Assembly (NCBI GenBank): GCA_002238555.1
Contig: MPMO01000004.1
Coordinates: 62,001 to 126,000 of the forward strand
Origin: Caldilineaceae bacterium bin34
Lineage (GTDB): Bacteria > Chloroflexota > Anaerolineae > Caldilineales > Caldilineaceae
DNA: 64,000 nt
Reading direction: 5' to 3'
The notes under the pieces: generated by a model
What the model was told of the DNA's origin: nothing
Seen by the model: the letters and a program-made list of their open reading frames with translations, nothing else
The model's database searches: none
Part shown: in pieces, positions 1 to 9,413 of the stretch
Layout: each line of letters begins with the position of its first letter
Numbering within the stretch: position 1 is the stretch's first letter
Translations under genes and position numbers: made by a program

Positions 1-221
1 ACGGTACCTACGGCGGCGTCTCCGGTCTGATTGCAGGCAATGCCGGACAATTCGTGACCCAGCTCATCGGCGGCCTGGTGCTCCTGGCCTGGGCCCTCGT
101 GGGCGGCGGCATTATGTTTGCCTTGATCAAGGTCGGCATGGGCCTGCGGGCGTCCGACGAAGAACAGATTGCCGGTCTGGACGAACACGAGCACGGCATG
201 GCTGCCTACCAGCTCAACTGA
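1..221 (+). CDS. amt: Ammonium transporter (Amt family), C-terminal fragment
   Basis: The gene is cut by the left edge of the window. The open frame starts at base 3 and gives 72 residues before TGA at 219-221. It shows a last membrane helix (LVLLAWALVGGGIMFALIKV) followed by a cytoplasmic tail ending GLDEHEHGMAAYQLN. The GLDxxEHGxxAY signature is typical of the Amt/MEP/Rh family C-terminus, which takes part in gating and in binding the PII protein GlnK. The protein would import ammonium across the inner membrane. No PII gene follows it: a strong terminator comes next and then an unrelated dioxygenase, so this is the end of its transcription unit. Confidence 0.88.
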   Translation, partial: GTYGGVSGLIAGNAGQFVTQLIGGLVLLAWALVGGGIMFALIKVGMGLRASDEEQIAGLDEHEHGMAAYQLN

Positions 222-274
222 GTGGCGCTGTGGGACAAACCTTCTCCCGAGTGGGAGAAGGAAGTGGATTGGTC

Positions 275-319
275 AAGCCGGCCGCAACGACCCGGGTCGT
301 TGCGGCCGGCTTTAGTTTT
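275..319 (+). terminator. Rho-independent terminator after the ammonium transporter
   Basis: A perfect inverted repeat has arms at 275-293 and 294-312 (19 bp per arm, no spacer, so a few central pairs must open to form the loop). It is followed by a T-rich stretch (TTAGTTTTG). A smaller perfect hairpin lies just upstream at 241-260 (CTTCTCCC, 4-base loop, GGGAGAAG). Together they make an efficient end for the transporter transcript. Confidence 0.85.
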
Positions 320-388
320 GCCTGCGCCTGCACTCCCGTAGAATGGGGTCTCTCCCATTCAGGCTGATCCACTGAGGAGCAACATCCC

Positions 389-1168
389 GTGTCTTCCGAC
401 AACGCCTTTGACAAGGACCTGCAGTTCCTGCGGGACAACGGCTACCTGCTGGTCAAGAACGCGCTCGACGCGGATCATGTGGCCGAGTGGAAGAAACTGC
501 TGTACGGCATGTACGACCGCAAGGAGTACTGCGGCGCCAACTCGGTTGGCAATGTGTACTTCAACCTGTTGCTGGAGCAGCGCCCGGACTTGGTCAAGCC
601 CCTGCTGACCAACCCGCGCACCGCCCCGTACATTCGAGCTGTCATGGGCCGCCAGTGCCAGTTGCGGTCGGTCCGCGCCCACGTGAACCCGGAAGAGTAT
701 CGCCAGGAATGGCACATGGACTTCCTGGACTACTACTACCAGGAGGAAAAAGCCGACTGTATCCAGCCGGCACAGGCCCTGTGCATGAACCAGACGTTCT
801 ACCTGACCGACAACAACCCGGACACCGCCAAGCTGACCTTCCTGAAGGAATACCTAAACCAGCCAATCCCGGAACATCTGCGGCCGCACATGTTCTACAC
901 GGACGACCGCCAAAACCCCTTCCAGGCCTGGTGCGACGCCCAGGTCCACGCCGACCTGTATCCCAAGGCGGGGGACGCCGTGGTGTTCTACAGCCACATT
1001 CCTCACCAAGGGGCCAAAATCGGGCCGGATCCCAAGGGGGAAATCCGAGCCAACCTGGTCTTCCACTTTCAGCAAAACCCGATGCACCCCGGCATCATGT
1101 TTGTCAGCGATCCCCAGCACACGCTGGACACCATCAGCTACCGGGAAAGCTTCCCTTTTGTCAACTGA
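389..1168 (+). CDS. Phytanoyl-CoA dioxygenase (PhyH) family protein
   Basis: This 259-residue protein looks like an Fe(II)/2-oxoglutarate-dependent oxygenase. The facial triad is visible as H109-x-D111 (EWHMDF) and a distal His in SHIPHQGAK (H203 or H206). R220 is a candidate for binding 2-oxoglutarate carboxylate. Family members hydroxylate small molecules such as acyl-CoAs, betaines and halogenated or sugar-like compounds; the substrate cannot be told from the sequence. The start is GTG at 389, chosen because GAGGAG lies at 374-379 with suitable spacing. A 7-bp hairpin (341-347 with 354-360) sits in the leader, and TAGAAT at 339-344 is a weak -10 candidate. The gene stands alone between a terminator and the convergent sdhB. 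Confidence 0.82.
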   Translation: MSSDNAFDKDLQFLRDNGYLLVKNALDADHVAEWKKLLYGMYDRKEYCGANSVGNVYFNLLLEQRPDLVKPLLTNPRTAPYIRAVMGRQCQLRSVRAHVNPEEYRQEWHMDFLDYYYQEEKADCIQPAQALCMNQTFYLTDNNPDTAKLTFLKEYLNQPIPEHLRPHMFYTDDRQNPFQAWCDAQVHADLYPKAGDAVVFYSHIPHQGAKIGPDPKGEIRANLVFHFQQNPMHPGIMFVSDPQHTLDTISYRESFPFVN

Positions 1169-1213
1169 CTGTCCGTCCGAAACCGCCAAACGTCAAAGCG
1201 GCAGCCGCCCCGC

Positions 1214-1966
1214 TCAGTCCCCCGCACCGCCCAACATGGCCCGCCGGTAATCCCGGTTCATTTGGCTGATGAAGTCCTGACCAATCTCCTTGGGGCACAC
1301 CGACGTGCATGCACCAACGTTGGTACAGCCACCGAATCCTTCGGCGTCCATCTGATCCACCATGCCGACCACCCGTTGGTAGCGCTCGGGCTGTCCTTGG
1401 GGAAGATGACCCAGGTGGCCGACCTTGGCCGCCGTGAACAGCGTGGCCGATCCGTTGGGGCAGGCAGCCGCACAAGCTCCGCAGCCGATGCACGTCGCGG
1501 CATCCATGGCGGTATCCGCCCTGTCCTTGGGAATCAGAATTGAGTTCGCCTCCGGCGCGGTACCGGTGGCAAACGAGATGAAGCCGCCGTGCTGCAGGAT
1601 GCGATCGAAGGAACCGCGGTCCACAACCAGGTCCTGAACCACCGGAAACGCCGCAACCCGCCATGGCTCGATCACGATGCGGTCGCCGTCCTTGAAGTGC
1701 CGCATGTGCAGTTGGCACACGGTGTGGCCGGGAATCGGGCCGTGGGCCATCCCGTCGACCATCAATCCGCACATACCGCAGATGCCTTCGCGGCAGTCGT
1801 GGTCGAAGGCCACAGGCATCTTCCGCTGTTCCAGCAGTTGCTCGTTGAGGAGGTCAAGCATCTCCAGGAACGAGGAGTCGGGACTGACGTCATCGAGTTC
1901 GTAGTCCTCGAAGCGACCCCGATCCTCGGCCGATGTCTGGCGCCAAACGCGAAGATGAAGTTTCAT
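1214..1966 (-). CDS. sdhB: Succinate dehydrogenase/fumarate reductase iron-sulfur subunit
   Basis: The 250-residue protein carries electrons from SdhA flavin to the membrane quinone site. The N-terminal [2Fe-2S] ferredoxin domain has C58, C63, C66 and C84 (CREGICGMC, then HTVC). The C-terminal part has two cysteine clusters, CIGCGACAAACP and CTNVGACTSVCP, which bind the [4Fe-4S] and [3Fe-4S] centres. It begins 18 bases after the sdhA stop, so the two are co-transcribed in the order C-A-B. Quinone reduction rather than quinol oxidation is expected next to icd, but the direction of the enzyme cannot be read from sequence. Confidence 0.96.
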   Translation of the reverse strand: MKLHLRVWRQTSAEDRGRFEDYELDDVSPDSSFLEMLDLLNEQLLEQRKMPVAFDHDCREGICGMCGLMVDGMAHGPIPGHTVCQLHMRHFKDGDRIVIEPWRVAAFPVVQDLVVDRGSFDRILQHGGFISFATGTAPEANSILIPKDRADTAMDAATCIGCGACAAACPNGSATLFTAAKVGHLGHLPQGQPERYQRVVGMVDQMDAEGFGGCTNVGACTSVCPKEIGQDFISQMNRDYRRAMLGGAGD

Positions 1967-1984
1967 GCCGCCAATGCCCCCGCT

Positions 1985-3931
1985 TCAACTGTAGCTGCGT
2001 TCCGACAACCGGACAGCCTCGAACTCCAGTGGCTCGCGCCGCAACATGGGGGCCGCGCCTTCGCCCTGCCAGGTCCAGCCGGCAACATAGCTGAATTCTT
2101 CGTCGTTGCGCTTGGCTTCACCGTCCGCTGTCTGGCTCTCCTCGCGGAAGTGTCCGCCGCAGGATTCTTCCCGGTGCAATGCATCCAATACCAGCAGTTC
2201 GCCCAGCTCGATCAGATCCGCAACGCGGCCCGCAAACTCAAGGTTCTGGTTCAGCGATCCCGCATCTCCGGGAACGTACAAGTCATTCCAGAACGACTCG
2301 CGTAATTCCTGAAGCCGCGTGCGTGCGGTCGACAGTGATTCGGCGGTGCGCGCCATGCCGCACTGTTCCCACATGATGTGGCCCAGTTCCCGGTGCAGGG
2401 CCAGGGCGGTGCGCCGACCCTGGATCCCCAGCAGCGCCGACAGCCGATTGCGCACATCCGCGATCGTCCCGGTCACTTCAGGCGCATCGGCAGTCACCGC
2501 GGTCCGGTCGGTGCCGGCCAAATAGTTGCCGATGGTATACGGTGCGATGAAGTACCCGTCGGCCAGCCCCTGCATCAAAGCGCTGGCACCCAACCGGTTG
2601 GCCCCGTGGTCCGAGAAGTTGGCCTCGCCCAGTACAAAGAGGCCGGGAACATTGCTCTGCAGCTGGTAATCCACCCACAGGCCCCCCATGGTGTAGTGGA
2701 CTGCGGGATAAATCCGCATCGGCACGGCATAGGGATCCTCGCCGGTAATGCTGTGGTACATGTCGAACAGGTTGCCGTACCGCTGTTCAATGGTGGCCCG
2801 TCCCAAGCGTTCCATTGCCTCCGAGAAGTCGAGGTAGACACCATTTTTCTGCGGCCCGACACCCATGCCTTCGTCCACCACGTGCTTGGCGTTGCGGGAC
2901 GCCACGTCCCTAGGCACCAAGTTGCCGAAACTGGGATACTTTTCCTCCAGAAAGTAGTACCGGTCCGGTTCCGGCACGGCGTCCGGCGAGCGGGTATCAC
3001 CGGGATGCCGCGGAACCCAGATACGACCGTCGTTGCGAAGCGACTCGCTCATCAGGGTCAACTTGGACTGGTGCGAACCGGACGGCGGAATGCAGGTGGG
3101 GTGGATCTGCGTATAGCAGGGATTGGCGAAAACCGCGCCCCTGCGGTAGGCCCGCCAGATGGCGGTCACGTTGCAACCCTTGGCGTTTGTTGACAGGAAG
3201 AACACGTTGCTATAGCCGCCGGTGGCCAGCACCACCGCATCCCCCAGGACCGCCCGGAGCTCACCGGTCAAGAGGTTCCGAACCACAATGCCCCTGGCGA
3301 TCCCGTCCACTACGATTAGGTCCAGCATCTCCGACCTGACATGCATCTCCACCTGACCGGCGGCGATTTGACGTGTCAGCGATTGGTAGGCGCCCAGCAA
3401 CAACTGCTGGCCGGTCTGGCCCCTGGCGTAGAACGTACGCGAAACCTGCACGCCACCAAAGGAACGATTGTCAAGGTACCCGCCGTACTCCCGGGCGAAG
3501 GGAACTCCCTGCGCGACGCCCTGATCGATAATCTCGGTACTGATCTGGGCCAGGCGATGGATGTTGGATTCGCGCGAACGATAGTCACCGCCCTTGACCG
3601 TATCGTAGAACAGCCGCCGAATACTGTCCCCGTCGTTGCGATAGTTCTTGGCCGCATTGATGCCGCCCTGCGCAGCAACGCTGTGAGCCCGCCGCGGACT
3701 GTCCTGAAAACAGAAGCAGGAGACGCGATAGCCCTGTTCCCCGAGCGCGGTGGCCACCGACGCGCCGGCCAGGCCGGAACCCACCACAACCACATGGTGG
3801 TGCCTGCGATTGGCCGGCGCCACCAGCTTCATGGAGAAGCGGAGGTCGTCCCACTTGTTCTCGATGGATCCCGGTGGCACCCGCCCGTCAAGCTCCGGAC
3901 CTTCCTGCCAGAGGCGTACATGCTCAGACAT
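1985..3931 (-). CDS. sdhA: Succinate dehydrogenase/fumarate reductase flavoprotein subunit
   Basis: The 648-residue catalytic subunit oxidises succinate to fumarate. The FAD-binding Rossmann motif is [17 protein letters not shown]. The histidine that would carry covalent FAD is in [12 protein letters not shown]. The active-site region has HPTCIP and PRDVASR with its proton-shuttle arginine, and the C-terminal FAD motif is [18 protein letters not shown]. Length fits the non-proteobacterial, Bacillus-like type. It lies between sdhC (60 bases upstream) and sdhB (18 bases downstream) on the same strand. Confidence 0.97.
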   Translation of the reverse strand: MSEHVRLWQEGPELDGRVPPGSIENKWDDLRFSMKLVAPANRRHHHVVVVGSGLAGASVATALGEQGYRVSCFCFQDSPRRAHSVAAQGGINAAKNYRNDGDSIRRLFYDTVKGGDYRSRESNIHRLAQISTEIIDQGVAQGVPFAREYGGYLDNRSFGGVQVSRTFYARGQTGQQLLLGAYQSLTRQIAAGQVEMHVRSEMLDLIVVDGIARGIVVRNLLTGELRAVLGDAVVLATGGYSNVFFLSTNAKGCNVTAIWRAYRRGAVFANPCYTQIHPTCIPPSGSHQSKLTLMSESLRNDGRIWVPRHPGDTRSPDAVPEPDRYYFLEEKYPSFGNLVPRDVASRNAKHVVDEGMGVGPQKNGVYLDFSEAMERLGRATIEQRYGNLFDMYHSITGEDPYAVPMRIYPAVHYTMGGLWVDYQLQSNVPGLFVLGEANFSDHGANRLGASALMQGLADGYFIAPYTIGNYLAGTDRTAVTADAPEVTGTIADVRNRLSALLGIQGRRTALALHRELGHIMWEQCGMARTAESLSTARTRLQELRESFWNDLYVPGDAGSLNQNLEFAGRVADLIELGELLVLDALHREESCGGHFREESQTADGEAKRNDEEFSYVAGWTWQGEGAAPMLRREPLEFEAVRLSERSYS

Positions 3932-3991
3932 CGGCCACGCATCCCGGACTGTTCATGCCGCGGTCAAGACCCTGGACAACGATGGAGTCCA

Positions 3992-4657
3992 TCAGGCCAC
4001 CCATCCCGCCGCCACCGCCAGCGGCACGACCGCAAAGCCTACGGGAATGGCAACAGCAAGGCTTCCCGTCAGGACCCGGATCCATTGCCGGCTGGCGGCG
4101 ATCCGCCAACCCATGGTCTGAAAGAAACTTGCTCCGCCGTGCCATAGGTGGAACCCAACCGCCATCAGGGCGAGCAGGTACAGGACCACGTTGACCGGGT
4201 TGTTGAATCCGACCACCAGTTTGTCGAAGGTGTTGCCTGGTTCGTACGCTCCGGTCAGAACCCGCACGTTCCACGTCAGATGGGCTAGGTGATAAAGAAT
4301 GAACAGCCCCAGAGCCAGTCCGCCCCAACGCATGGTAACCGTGGCGTAGTTGCCGGAAGCCGGTCGGAATTTGGCATAGCCCACCGGCCGCGCCTGTTGC
4401 GCGATGCGAGTCAAGGCCACGGCGGCCCAAATATGGGCTACAAGGGTCAGAGTCAGGACCACGCGGGCCAACAGGAGTGCGTGACCGTGTCCCACCATGG
4501 GTTCGCCCAAGGTCCGCAGACTCTCGGCATAGTGGTTGAACGCCTCCTGGCCGGCAAACACCTTCAGATTGCCGTACATGTGCAGCAGCAGGTAGCCGAT
4601 CCAAATCAAGCCAGTACCGGCCATGATGATCTTCTTGCCGATCGAGGATCGCCACAT
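3992..4657 (-). CDS. sdhC: Succinate dehydrogenase cytochrome b subunit (single-subunit, five-helix type)
   Basis: The 221-residue membrane anchor has about five hydrophobic helices. Histidines that could ligate two b haems occur in LLLHMYGN, LVAHIWAA, LYHLAHLTW and GFHLWHGG. No sdhD follows, so this is the one-subunit di-haem organisation (type B, as in Bacillus) rather than the two-subunit SdhC/SdhD of Proteobacteria. The gene lies 53 bases downstream of icd and 60 bases upstream of sdhA. A longer overlapping frame at 3924-4700 is a shadow: it lacks the membrane pattern. Confidence 0.9.
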   Translation of the reverse strand: MWRSSIGKKIIMAGTGLIWIGYLLLHMYGNLKVFAGQEAFNHYAESLRTLGEPMVGHGHALLLARVVLTLTLVAHIWAAVALTRIAQQARPVGYAKFRPASGNYATVTMRWGGLALGLFILYHLAHLTWNVRVLTGAYEPGNTFDKLVVGFNNPVNVVLYLLALMAVGFHLWHGGASFFQTMGWRIAASRQWIRVLTGSLAVAIPVGFAVVPLAVAAGWVA

Positions 4658-4710
4658 GTCGCAGGCTGCCCGTACAGGGCCGGAGTGGAACGCTTGCCAA
4701 GGGTGCCGGA

Positions 4711-5955
4711 CTACATCTTTTCGATCAACAACTCGCCGAAACGGCTGCAGGACACCTTTTCCGCACCGTCCATCAGGCGGTGCAGGTCGTACGTGACCGT
4801 CTTCTGCGCAAAGGTGGCCTCCATGGCCCGCACGATGGTGTCCGCGGCCTCAGTCCAACCCATGTGGCGGAGCATCATCTCCCCGCTCAGTATCATGGAC
4901 GACGGGTTCACCTGATCAAGGTTCGCATACTTGTCCGCCGTGCCGTGCGTTGCCTCAAACACCGCCCTGCCGGTCACGTAGTTGATGTTGGCTCCCGGCG
5001 CGATGCCGATGCCGCCGATCTGGGCCGCCAGCGCGTCGCTGACGTAGTCGCCGTTCAGGTTCATCGTGGCAATCACGTCGAACTCGTCGGGCCGGGTCAG
5101 AATCTGTTGCAGGAAAGCGTCCGCAATGGCGTCCTTGACCACGATGCCCTGCGGCAATTCAACCCAGGGACCGCCGTCAATCTCCTTGCCTCCGAACTCG
5201 TCGCGCGCGACCTCATAACCCCAATTACGGAATCCACCCTCCGTGAACTTCATGATATTGCCCTTGTGGACCAAGGTCACGCTGCGACGGTTGTCGGCTA
5301 TCGCAAAGTCGATGGCCGCCCGGACGAGCCGCGCCGTGCCTTCCCGACTGACAGGCTTGATGCCCACAGCGGAGGTTGCGGGAAAGCGAATCTTGTCGAT
5401 GCCCATCTCCTCTTGGAGGAAGCGGATCACCTTGCTGGCTTCCTTCGTGTTGGCTTCCCACTCAATGCCGGCGTAGATGTCTTCCGTGTTTTCCCGATAC
5501 ACCACCATGTCCACCAGGTGCGGATGCCGCACCGGGCTGGGCACCCCTTGGAACCACCGCACCGGGCGGACGCATGCGAACAGGTCCAAACGCTGCCGCA
5601 GGGCCACATTGATGCTGCGGATACCACCGCCCACCGGAGTGGCCAACGGACCCTTGAGCATCAGAAGATGCTCCTTGATGCAATCCAGCGTCTCCTCCGG
5701 CAGCCAAATCACCTCGCCGTAGACATCGTTCGCCTTGCTGCCGGCATACAGCTCCATCCAGACGATCCTGCGACCACCATCATACGCACTGGCCACGGCC
5801 GCATCCAGGACCCGTTGACAGGCGTACCAGATGTCGGGGCCGGTACCGTCACCCTCGATGAAGCCGACAATCGGGTTGTTCGGTACCCGCAGCTGGCCGT
5901 CCGCAATCGTGATCTTTTCGCCATCGGACGGCACCGTTACATGCTGGGCTGTCAT
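4711..5955 (-). CDS. icd: Isocitrate dehydrogenase (NADP-type)
   Basis: This 414-residue enzyme oxidatively decarboxylates isocitrate to 2-oxoglutarate in the TCA cycle. It matches the E. coli/Bacillus Icd pattern: GDGTGPDIW near the N-terminus, the substrate serine in [40 protein letters not shown] and [15 protein letters not shown] and Y in [12 protein letters not shown] correspond to residues that favour NADP over NAD. The frame is open up to 6099, but the start at 5955 is preferred because GGGAAAAGG precedes it and homology begins there. It is followed at 53 bases by sdhC, suggesting an icd-sdhCAB unit. Confidence 0.95.
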   Translation of the reverse strand: MTAQHVTVPSDGEKITIADGQLRVPNNPIVGFIEGDGTGPDIWYACQRVLDAAVASAYDGGRRIVWMELYAGSKANDVYGEVIWLPEETLDCIKEHLLMLKGPLATPVGGGIRSINVALRQRLDLFACVRPVRWFQGVPSPVRHPHLVDMVVYRENTEDIYAGIEWEANTKEASKVIRFLQEEMGIDKIRFPATSAVGIKPVSREGTARLVRAAIDFAIADNRRSVTLVHKGNIMKFTEGGFRNWGYEVARDEFGGKEIDGGPWVELPQGIVVKDAIADAFLQQILTRPDEFDVIATMNLNGDYVSDALAAQIGGIGIAPGANINYVTGRAVFEATHGTADKYANLDQVNPSSMILSGEMMLRHMGWTEAADTIVRAMEATFAQKTVTYDLHRLMDGAEKVSCSRFGELLIEKM

Positions 5956-6160
5956 CTGCACACCTTTTCCCACTTGGGAATGCTCACAATACGAGGCCGG
6001 CACCCGCCAAAGGGAACCAGCCGCAAGCACACGGCGTCGCAAGGCACGGCGCACTTCGTCATTGTACGGAAAATTGTGGTTCCCGCGAGATTCGCGCACC
6101 GGATTTCATTCGGTGCCAAGGCGGTCCCCAAGGTTCCGGGCAGGCTGCGACGCGACCGCA

Positions 6161-7006
6161 TCAATCCTGGGCGTCAAGCCATTTCTTCATGTAACGGGCG
6201 CATTCAAGGACCGCCTCGTCCTCGGCCGCCGCATCGCCGACATCCATGTCCATCTCCATGGCCATGACGAATCGGTCGCGCGGGCCCGCGGCCTTTTTGA
6301 GCTCAGCCAGGACGGATGGGAAGTCCACATCGCCCATGCCGATTGGCACGGAACTGCATACGCCGTCCACGATGCGGTAGTCGCGAACGTGGGCATGATA
6401 GGTCCAGTCCACCATCTTGCGTGTGGCCGCGAGCGGATCCTCGTCAAGAATCAACCAGTTGCCGGTGTCGTTGTGCAGGCCCACGTTGTCGGCGCCGACC
6501 TGCTCGAAGATGCTCAGAAAGTCGTCGCTCGTGAAGAAGTCGTAGTTCTCGGTCGTAACCGTCATGTCAAACTGTCTGGCGGCCTCGGCCAACCTGCCAA
6601 TCTGTTCCACCGCGATGCGGATGCGACCCTCCCGCTTGACCCTTCCGCCGTAGCTGAAATAGAACAGTCCCAAGGGTGAACCCAGGTAGTTGGCAACCTC
6701 AAGATTGCGGATGCTGGCTTCTATCGGTGGACCGGCGAAGTCCTGGTCGGCGTGCAAACCCAAGGTGCCAATGATGACCGTGGGCACCATGTTCAGGTCG
6801 GCGAACTTCGTCTTCAGTTCGGCCAGATAGGTCTTGTCCGTGCTGGGCAGGGCACCGACGCCGAAGTCGATGCCGATGGGGCCGATATCGGTCGCGCGGG
6901 CCACGGCGGCCACCTTCTCGACAACAACGTCAATGACGGGCTGATCCTTAAGTCGGCGCAGCTGGCGCCGGTAGGAATCGGAAAGGACGCCAAGGGTGAT
7001 GCTCAT
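6161..7006 (-). CDS. Sugar phosphate isomerase/epimerase (xylose-isomerase-like TIM barrel)
   Basis: The 281-residue protein belongs to the AP-endonuclease-2/xylose-isomerase-like barrel family. Features are acidic and histidine metal-ligand candidates at strand ends: TTENYDFFTSDDF, GLHNDTGNWL, DWTYHAHVRDYR and MEMDMDVGDAAAEDE. Family members isomerise or epimerise free or phosphorylated sugars and inositols, or act as 3-keto-sugar enzymes. No specific substrate can be assigned. It is the last gene of a minus-strand block containing a second such barrel and a Gfo/Idh/MocA oxidoreductase, a pairing common in inositol and 3-keto-glycoside catabolism. A 455-base spacer separates it from the preceding gene, so it may have its own promoter; GAGGAA lies about 14 bases before the ATG. 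Confidence 0.8.
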   Translation of the reverse strand: MSITLGVLSDSYRRQLRRLKDQPVIDVVVEKVAAVARATDIGPIGIDFGVGALPSTDKTYLAELKTKFADLNMVPTVIIGTLGLHADQDFAGPPIEASIRNLEVANYLGSPLGLFYFSYGGRVKREGRIRIAVEQIGRLAEAARQFDMTVTTENYDFFTSDDFLSIFEQVGADNVGLHNDTGNWLILDEDPLAATRKMVDWTYHAHVRDYRIVDGVCSSVPIGMGDVDFPSVLAELKKAAGPRDRFVMAMEMDMDVGDAAAEDEAVLECARYMKKWLDAQD

Positions 7007-7461
7007 GTTGTAGTCAACTGTTCCTCAAAATTTGTTGGTTTTTGGATAATTCGCTCTCGGTCGACAAGGGCTTGTGGACCTTTGCAACTCGAGTCCTGGC
7101 GGGGCAGTCCTCATCGCAGCCGGGTCGAAACCGGCGACACACCTCCATGCCTTGCGGTAAACCGGCGAACCTGACGACCCGCGATCGTGCGTCCGTCGTC
7201 CGGCCGATTGCAATGCATGAGTATGGCAATGGACACCTACCTGCGGCGGGAAGGTGTCCGGCCGCGCGGTGGTAGCGGAACATCCAAGCCGCGGATGCTG
7301 TGACAGTGGGCTCACAGCAAACCCCTTGGTGACGTCGGCTCGCCCATTCATCAAGTTTCCACAAGGGGCAACAAGAAACAGGCAGTTCATTCAAGCTCCG
7401 GTGCGGCACGTTGGTGCGTTTGATGTTCGTCAGCAGTGGCCACGGGCGCGGACTACGGACT
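7007..7461. other. 455-base non-coding spacer with one hairpin
   Basis: No convincing gene is present; the short open frames here overlap each other on both strands and lack ribosome sites. One inverted repeat stands out: GGACACCT at 7231-7238 with AGGTGTCC at 7252-7259, loop 13 bases. It could be a transcript hairpin or an operator for the gene ending at 6161. The spacer is much longer than others in the block (32-109 bases), which is why regulation is suspected. Confidence 0.4.
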
Positions 7462-8313
7462 CTACAGGCCCAAATGGGACTTCAGGTAGGGCACCTCGAT
7501 GTCGAAGTACTCCTTGAGGGCTTCCGACGGCACATGTGGCTCCATGGTCACATAGCCGTTGTAACCGTCTTCCTGCAACCGGCGCAGGATGCGCTCCACG
7601 TTGAAAGCGGCGTCCGGGAGCGGGACATAGCCGATCCATGCATCACGGCTGTTGCGCATCAGACCGCCGCGGAAGCCGTCCTTGTCCTCCGCCCAGTGGA
7701 TTCCGCCCTTGACATGCACATAGCCGATCCACGGCTTGACCACATCGTAGACGTAGGGATAGGGTTCCTCGCCGGCGTGATAGTAGTTGCACGGGTCGTA
7801 CTGTGTCTTGAAGTTGGGTGAATCGACCGCCTCCAGAATGTCGCGCACGTCCACGGCCAACCCGGATCCGTCATGGGCCTCGTTCTCCAGCACGATGACC
7901 ACATCCTGGGTGCCCGCGTGGACCGCTGCCGGTTTCATGGCATCCACGAACAGGTTGCCGGGCATGTGGGCCAGATAGCAGTTCACGACAGGGGCGCCCA
8001 GCGCCGCGGCCGCGTCCACCGCGCCCACCAGGGCCTGCGTGGCATTGGCCACACCGCCCGACGCGGTGCAAATGCGCATGGCGTTGAACCCCAGCGTCAC
8101 ACAGGCACAATTCATCCCGGCTTCACTGTAGGCACGCTTGGCCGCATCGATGTCCTTGGTTTCGTAGCGTTCCCTTTCCTCGGGGGTTTCGCCGCCCTCG
8201 AGGTTCTGGGGCCAGATTTCCATGTCGTTGAGGTCGTACCCCTTGACGAAGGCCAATGCCTCCGGCAACGAGTGCTGACGGGCCAGCATCTGACCATTGA
8301 TGGCAAGTTTCAC
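7462..8313 (-). CDS. Sugar phosphate isomerase/epimerase (TIM barrel)
   Basis: The 283-residue protein is a second xylose-isomerase-like barrel. Metal-ligand candidates occur in VIVLENEAHDGSG, QYDPCNYYHAGEE, IGYVHVKGGIHW and VTMEPHV, the usual Glu-Asp/His-Glu series. The start is GTG at 8313, supported by AAGGAG eight bases upstream. It follows the Gfo/Idh/MocA gene by 32 bases, so the two are probably co-transcribed and act on the same sugar or cyclitol. It is only distantly similar to the neighbouring barrel at 6161-7006, so the two likely catalyse different steps. Confidence 0.83.
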   Translation of the reverse strand: MKLAINGQMLARQHSLPEALAFVKGYDLNDMEIWPQNLEGGETPEERERYETKDIDAAKRAYSEAGMNCACVTLGFNAMRICTASGGVANATQALVGAVDAAAALGAPVVNCYLAHMPGNLFVDAMKPAAVHAGTQDVVIVLENEAHDGSGLAVDVRDILEAVDSPNFKTQYDPCNYYHAGEEPYPYVYDVVKPWIGYVHVKGGIHWAEDKDGFRGGLMRNSRDAWIGYVPLPDAAFNVERILRRLQEDGYNGYVTMEPHVPSEALKEYFDIEVPYLKSHLGL

Positions 8314-8345
8314 CGGTTGGTCTCCTTGGCAGGACTGTCTGTGGT

Positions 8346-9365
8346 TCAGTAGGTCAGTTCGACGATGGAGCCGGACGTGGCCGATTCCTCAATTGCATCC
8401 AGGAACATCATGTCCTCCAGGGCATTTTGAGCCGACGGCGTGTGGGGGGTCCCGTTCAAAATGGCGTCAGAGTAGTGTTCGATTTCCTTCCAGTAGTTGT
8501 TGAAGTGGTCCAGCTGCGGCAGCTGCGACTCAAAGTCCAACTGGTATCCCCCCGCCTTCACAATCAGGTGGCCGCCCGGGTTCTGGGCGAAACAGTTGTA
8601 GACCTCGGCCTTGCCGTTGGTCCCCATGATGGCGAACGTGCTGTCGTTGTGGGAGTAGCAGGTCGACAGAATGCCGGGGGTCCCGTCCTCCATTTGGAAC
8701 CATCCCATGGCGGTGTCCGGGGCCGGAAAGTCCGTGGCCACGACCGTGGACATGCTGGCCGACACCCTTGTCACACGGCAACCGAGCAGTTCGCGAATGG
8801 CAAACGCGAGATAGATGCCGGCATCCAGCAGGGGGCCGCCGCGCTTGCCGGTCCAGCGCCAGGAACCGACCTTGTCAAGCGTGTAGCCCTTGTAGGCGCT
8901 GAACGAGAAGCTGGCCGACACCATGGCGATTTGCCCTAGGTGTCCCTCCTCGATCACACGTTTGGTCTCTACAAAGGAATCCCCGAAGCGGGACATATAG
9001 GCACACATCAACCGCGTGCCGGCCGCCTCCGAGGCGGCAATCATGGCGCGGGCTTCGGCGGCGTCGATGCATAGTGGCTTTTCACTCAGGACGTGCTTGC
9101 CCTGGGCGGCCGCGGCCAGCGTCACCGGATGGTGGACCTCGTTGGGCAGGCCCAGATAGACAACATCAACATCGTCGCGGGCGAGCAACTCGTTGTAGTC
9201 GTTGAAAGTCCGGACCGAAGCGCCCCAGGTCTCGGCAACCAAGGCGAGCCGTTCGTCCCGCAGGTCGGACACGGCCACCAATTCGGCGTTGCACGCCTTA
9301 TTGATCCCGGGCATGGCCTTGTCGAAGGCGATCTGGCCGCACCCGATCACTCCCCATCGCAACAT
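8346..9365 (-). CDS. Gfo/Idh/MocA family NAD(P)-dependent oxidoreductase
   Basis: This 339-residue protein has an N-terminal Rossmann fold (WGVIGCGQIA), the SEKPLC motif with the lysine expected in the EKP catalytic motif, and a C-terminal alpha/beta domain with the hydrophobic sheet of the family. Members oxidise or reduce sugars, sugar acids and inositols at ring hydroxyls. GGAG lies eight bases before the ATG. It is positioned 48 bases after a sulfatase and 32 bases before a sugar isomerase, so it likely handles the sugar released by that sulfatase. The exact substrate is unknown. Confidence 0.87.
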   Translation of the reverse strand: MLRWGVIGCGQIAFDKAMPGINKACNAELVAVSDLRDERLALVAETWGASVRTFNDYNELLARDDVDVVYLGLPNEVHHPVTLAAAAQGKHVLSEKPLCIDAAEARAMIAASEAAGTRLMCAYMSRFGDSFVETKRVIEEGHLGQIAMVSASFSFSAYKGYTLDKVGSWRWTGKRGGPLLDAGIYLAFAIRELLGCRVTRVSASMSTVVATDFPAPDTAMGWFQMEDGTPGILSTCYSHNDSTFAIMGTNGKAEVYNCFAQNPGGHLIVKAGGYQLDFESQLPQLDHFNNYWKEIEHYSDAILNGTPHTPSAQNALEDMMFLDAIEESATSGSIVELTY

Positions 9366-9413
9366 GAAACGTTCTCCGCTTTCGGTTTGGGTTCGCTCGC
9401 GCCGTCCGTGAAT

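Noticed and set aside
4780..6267. 495-residue plus-strand frame opposite icd
   Set aside because: It has no recognisable motif; icd on the other strand is certain.
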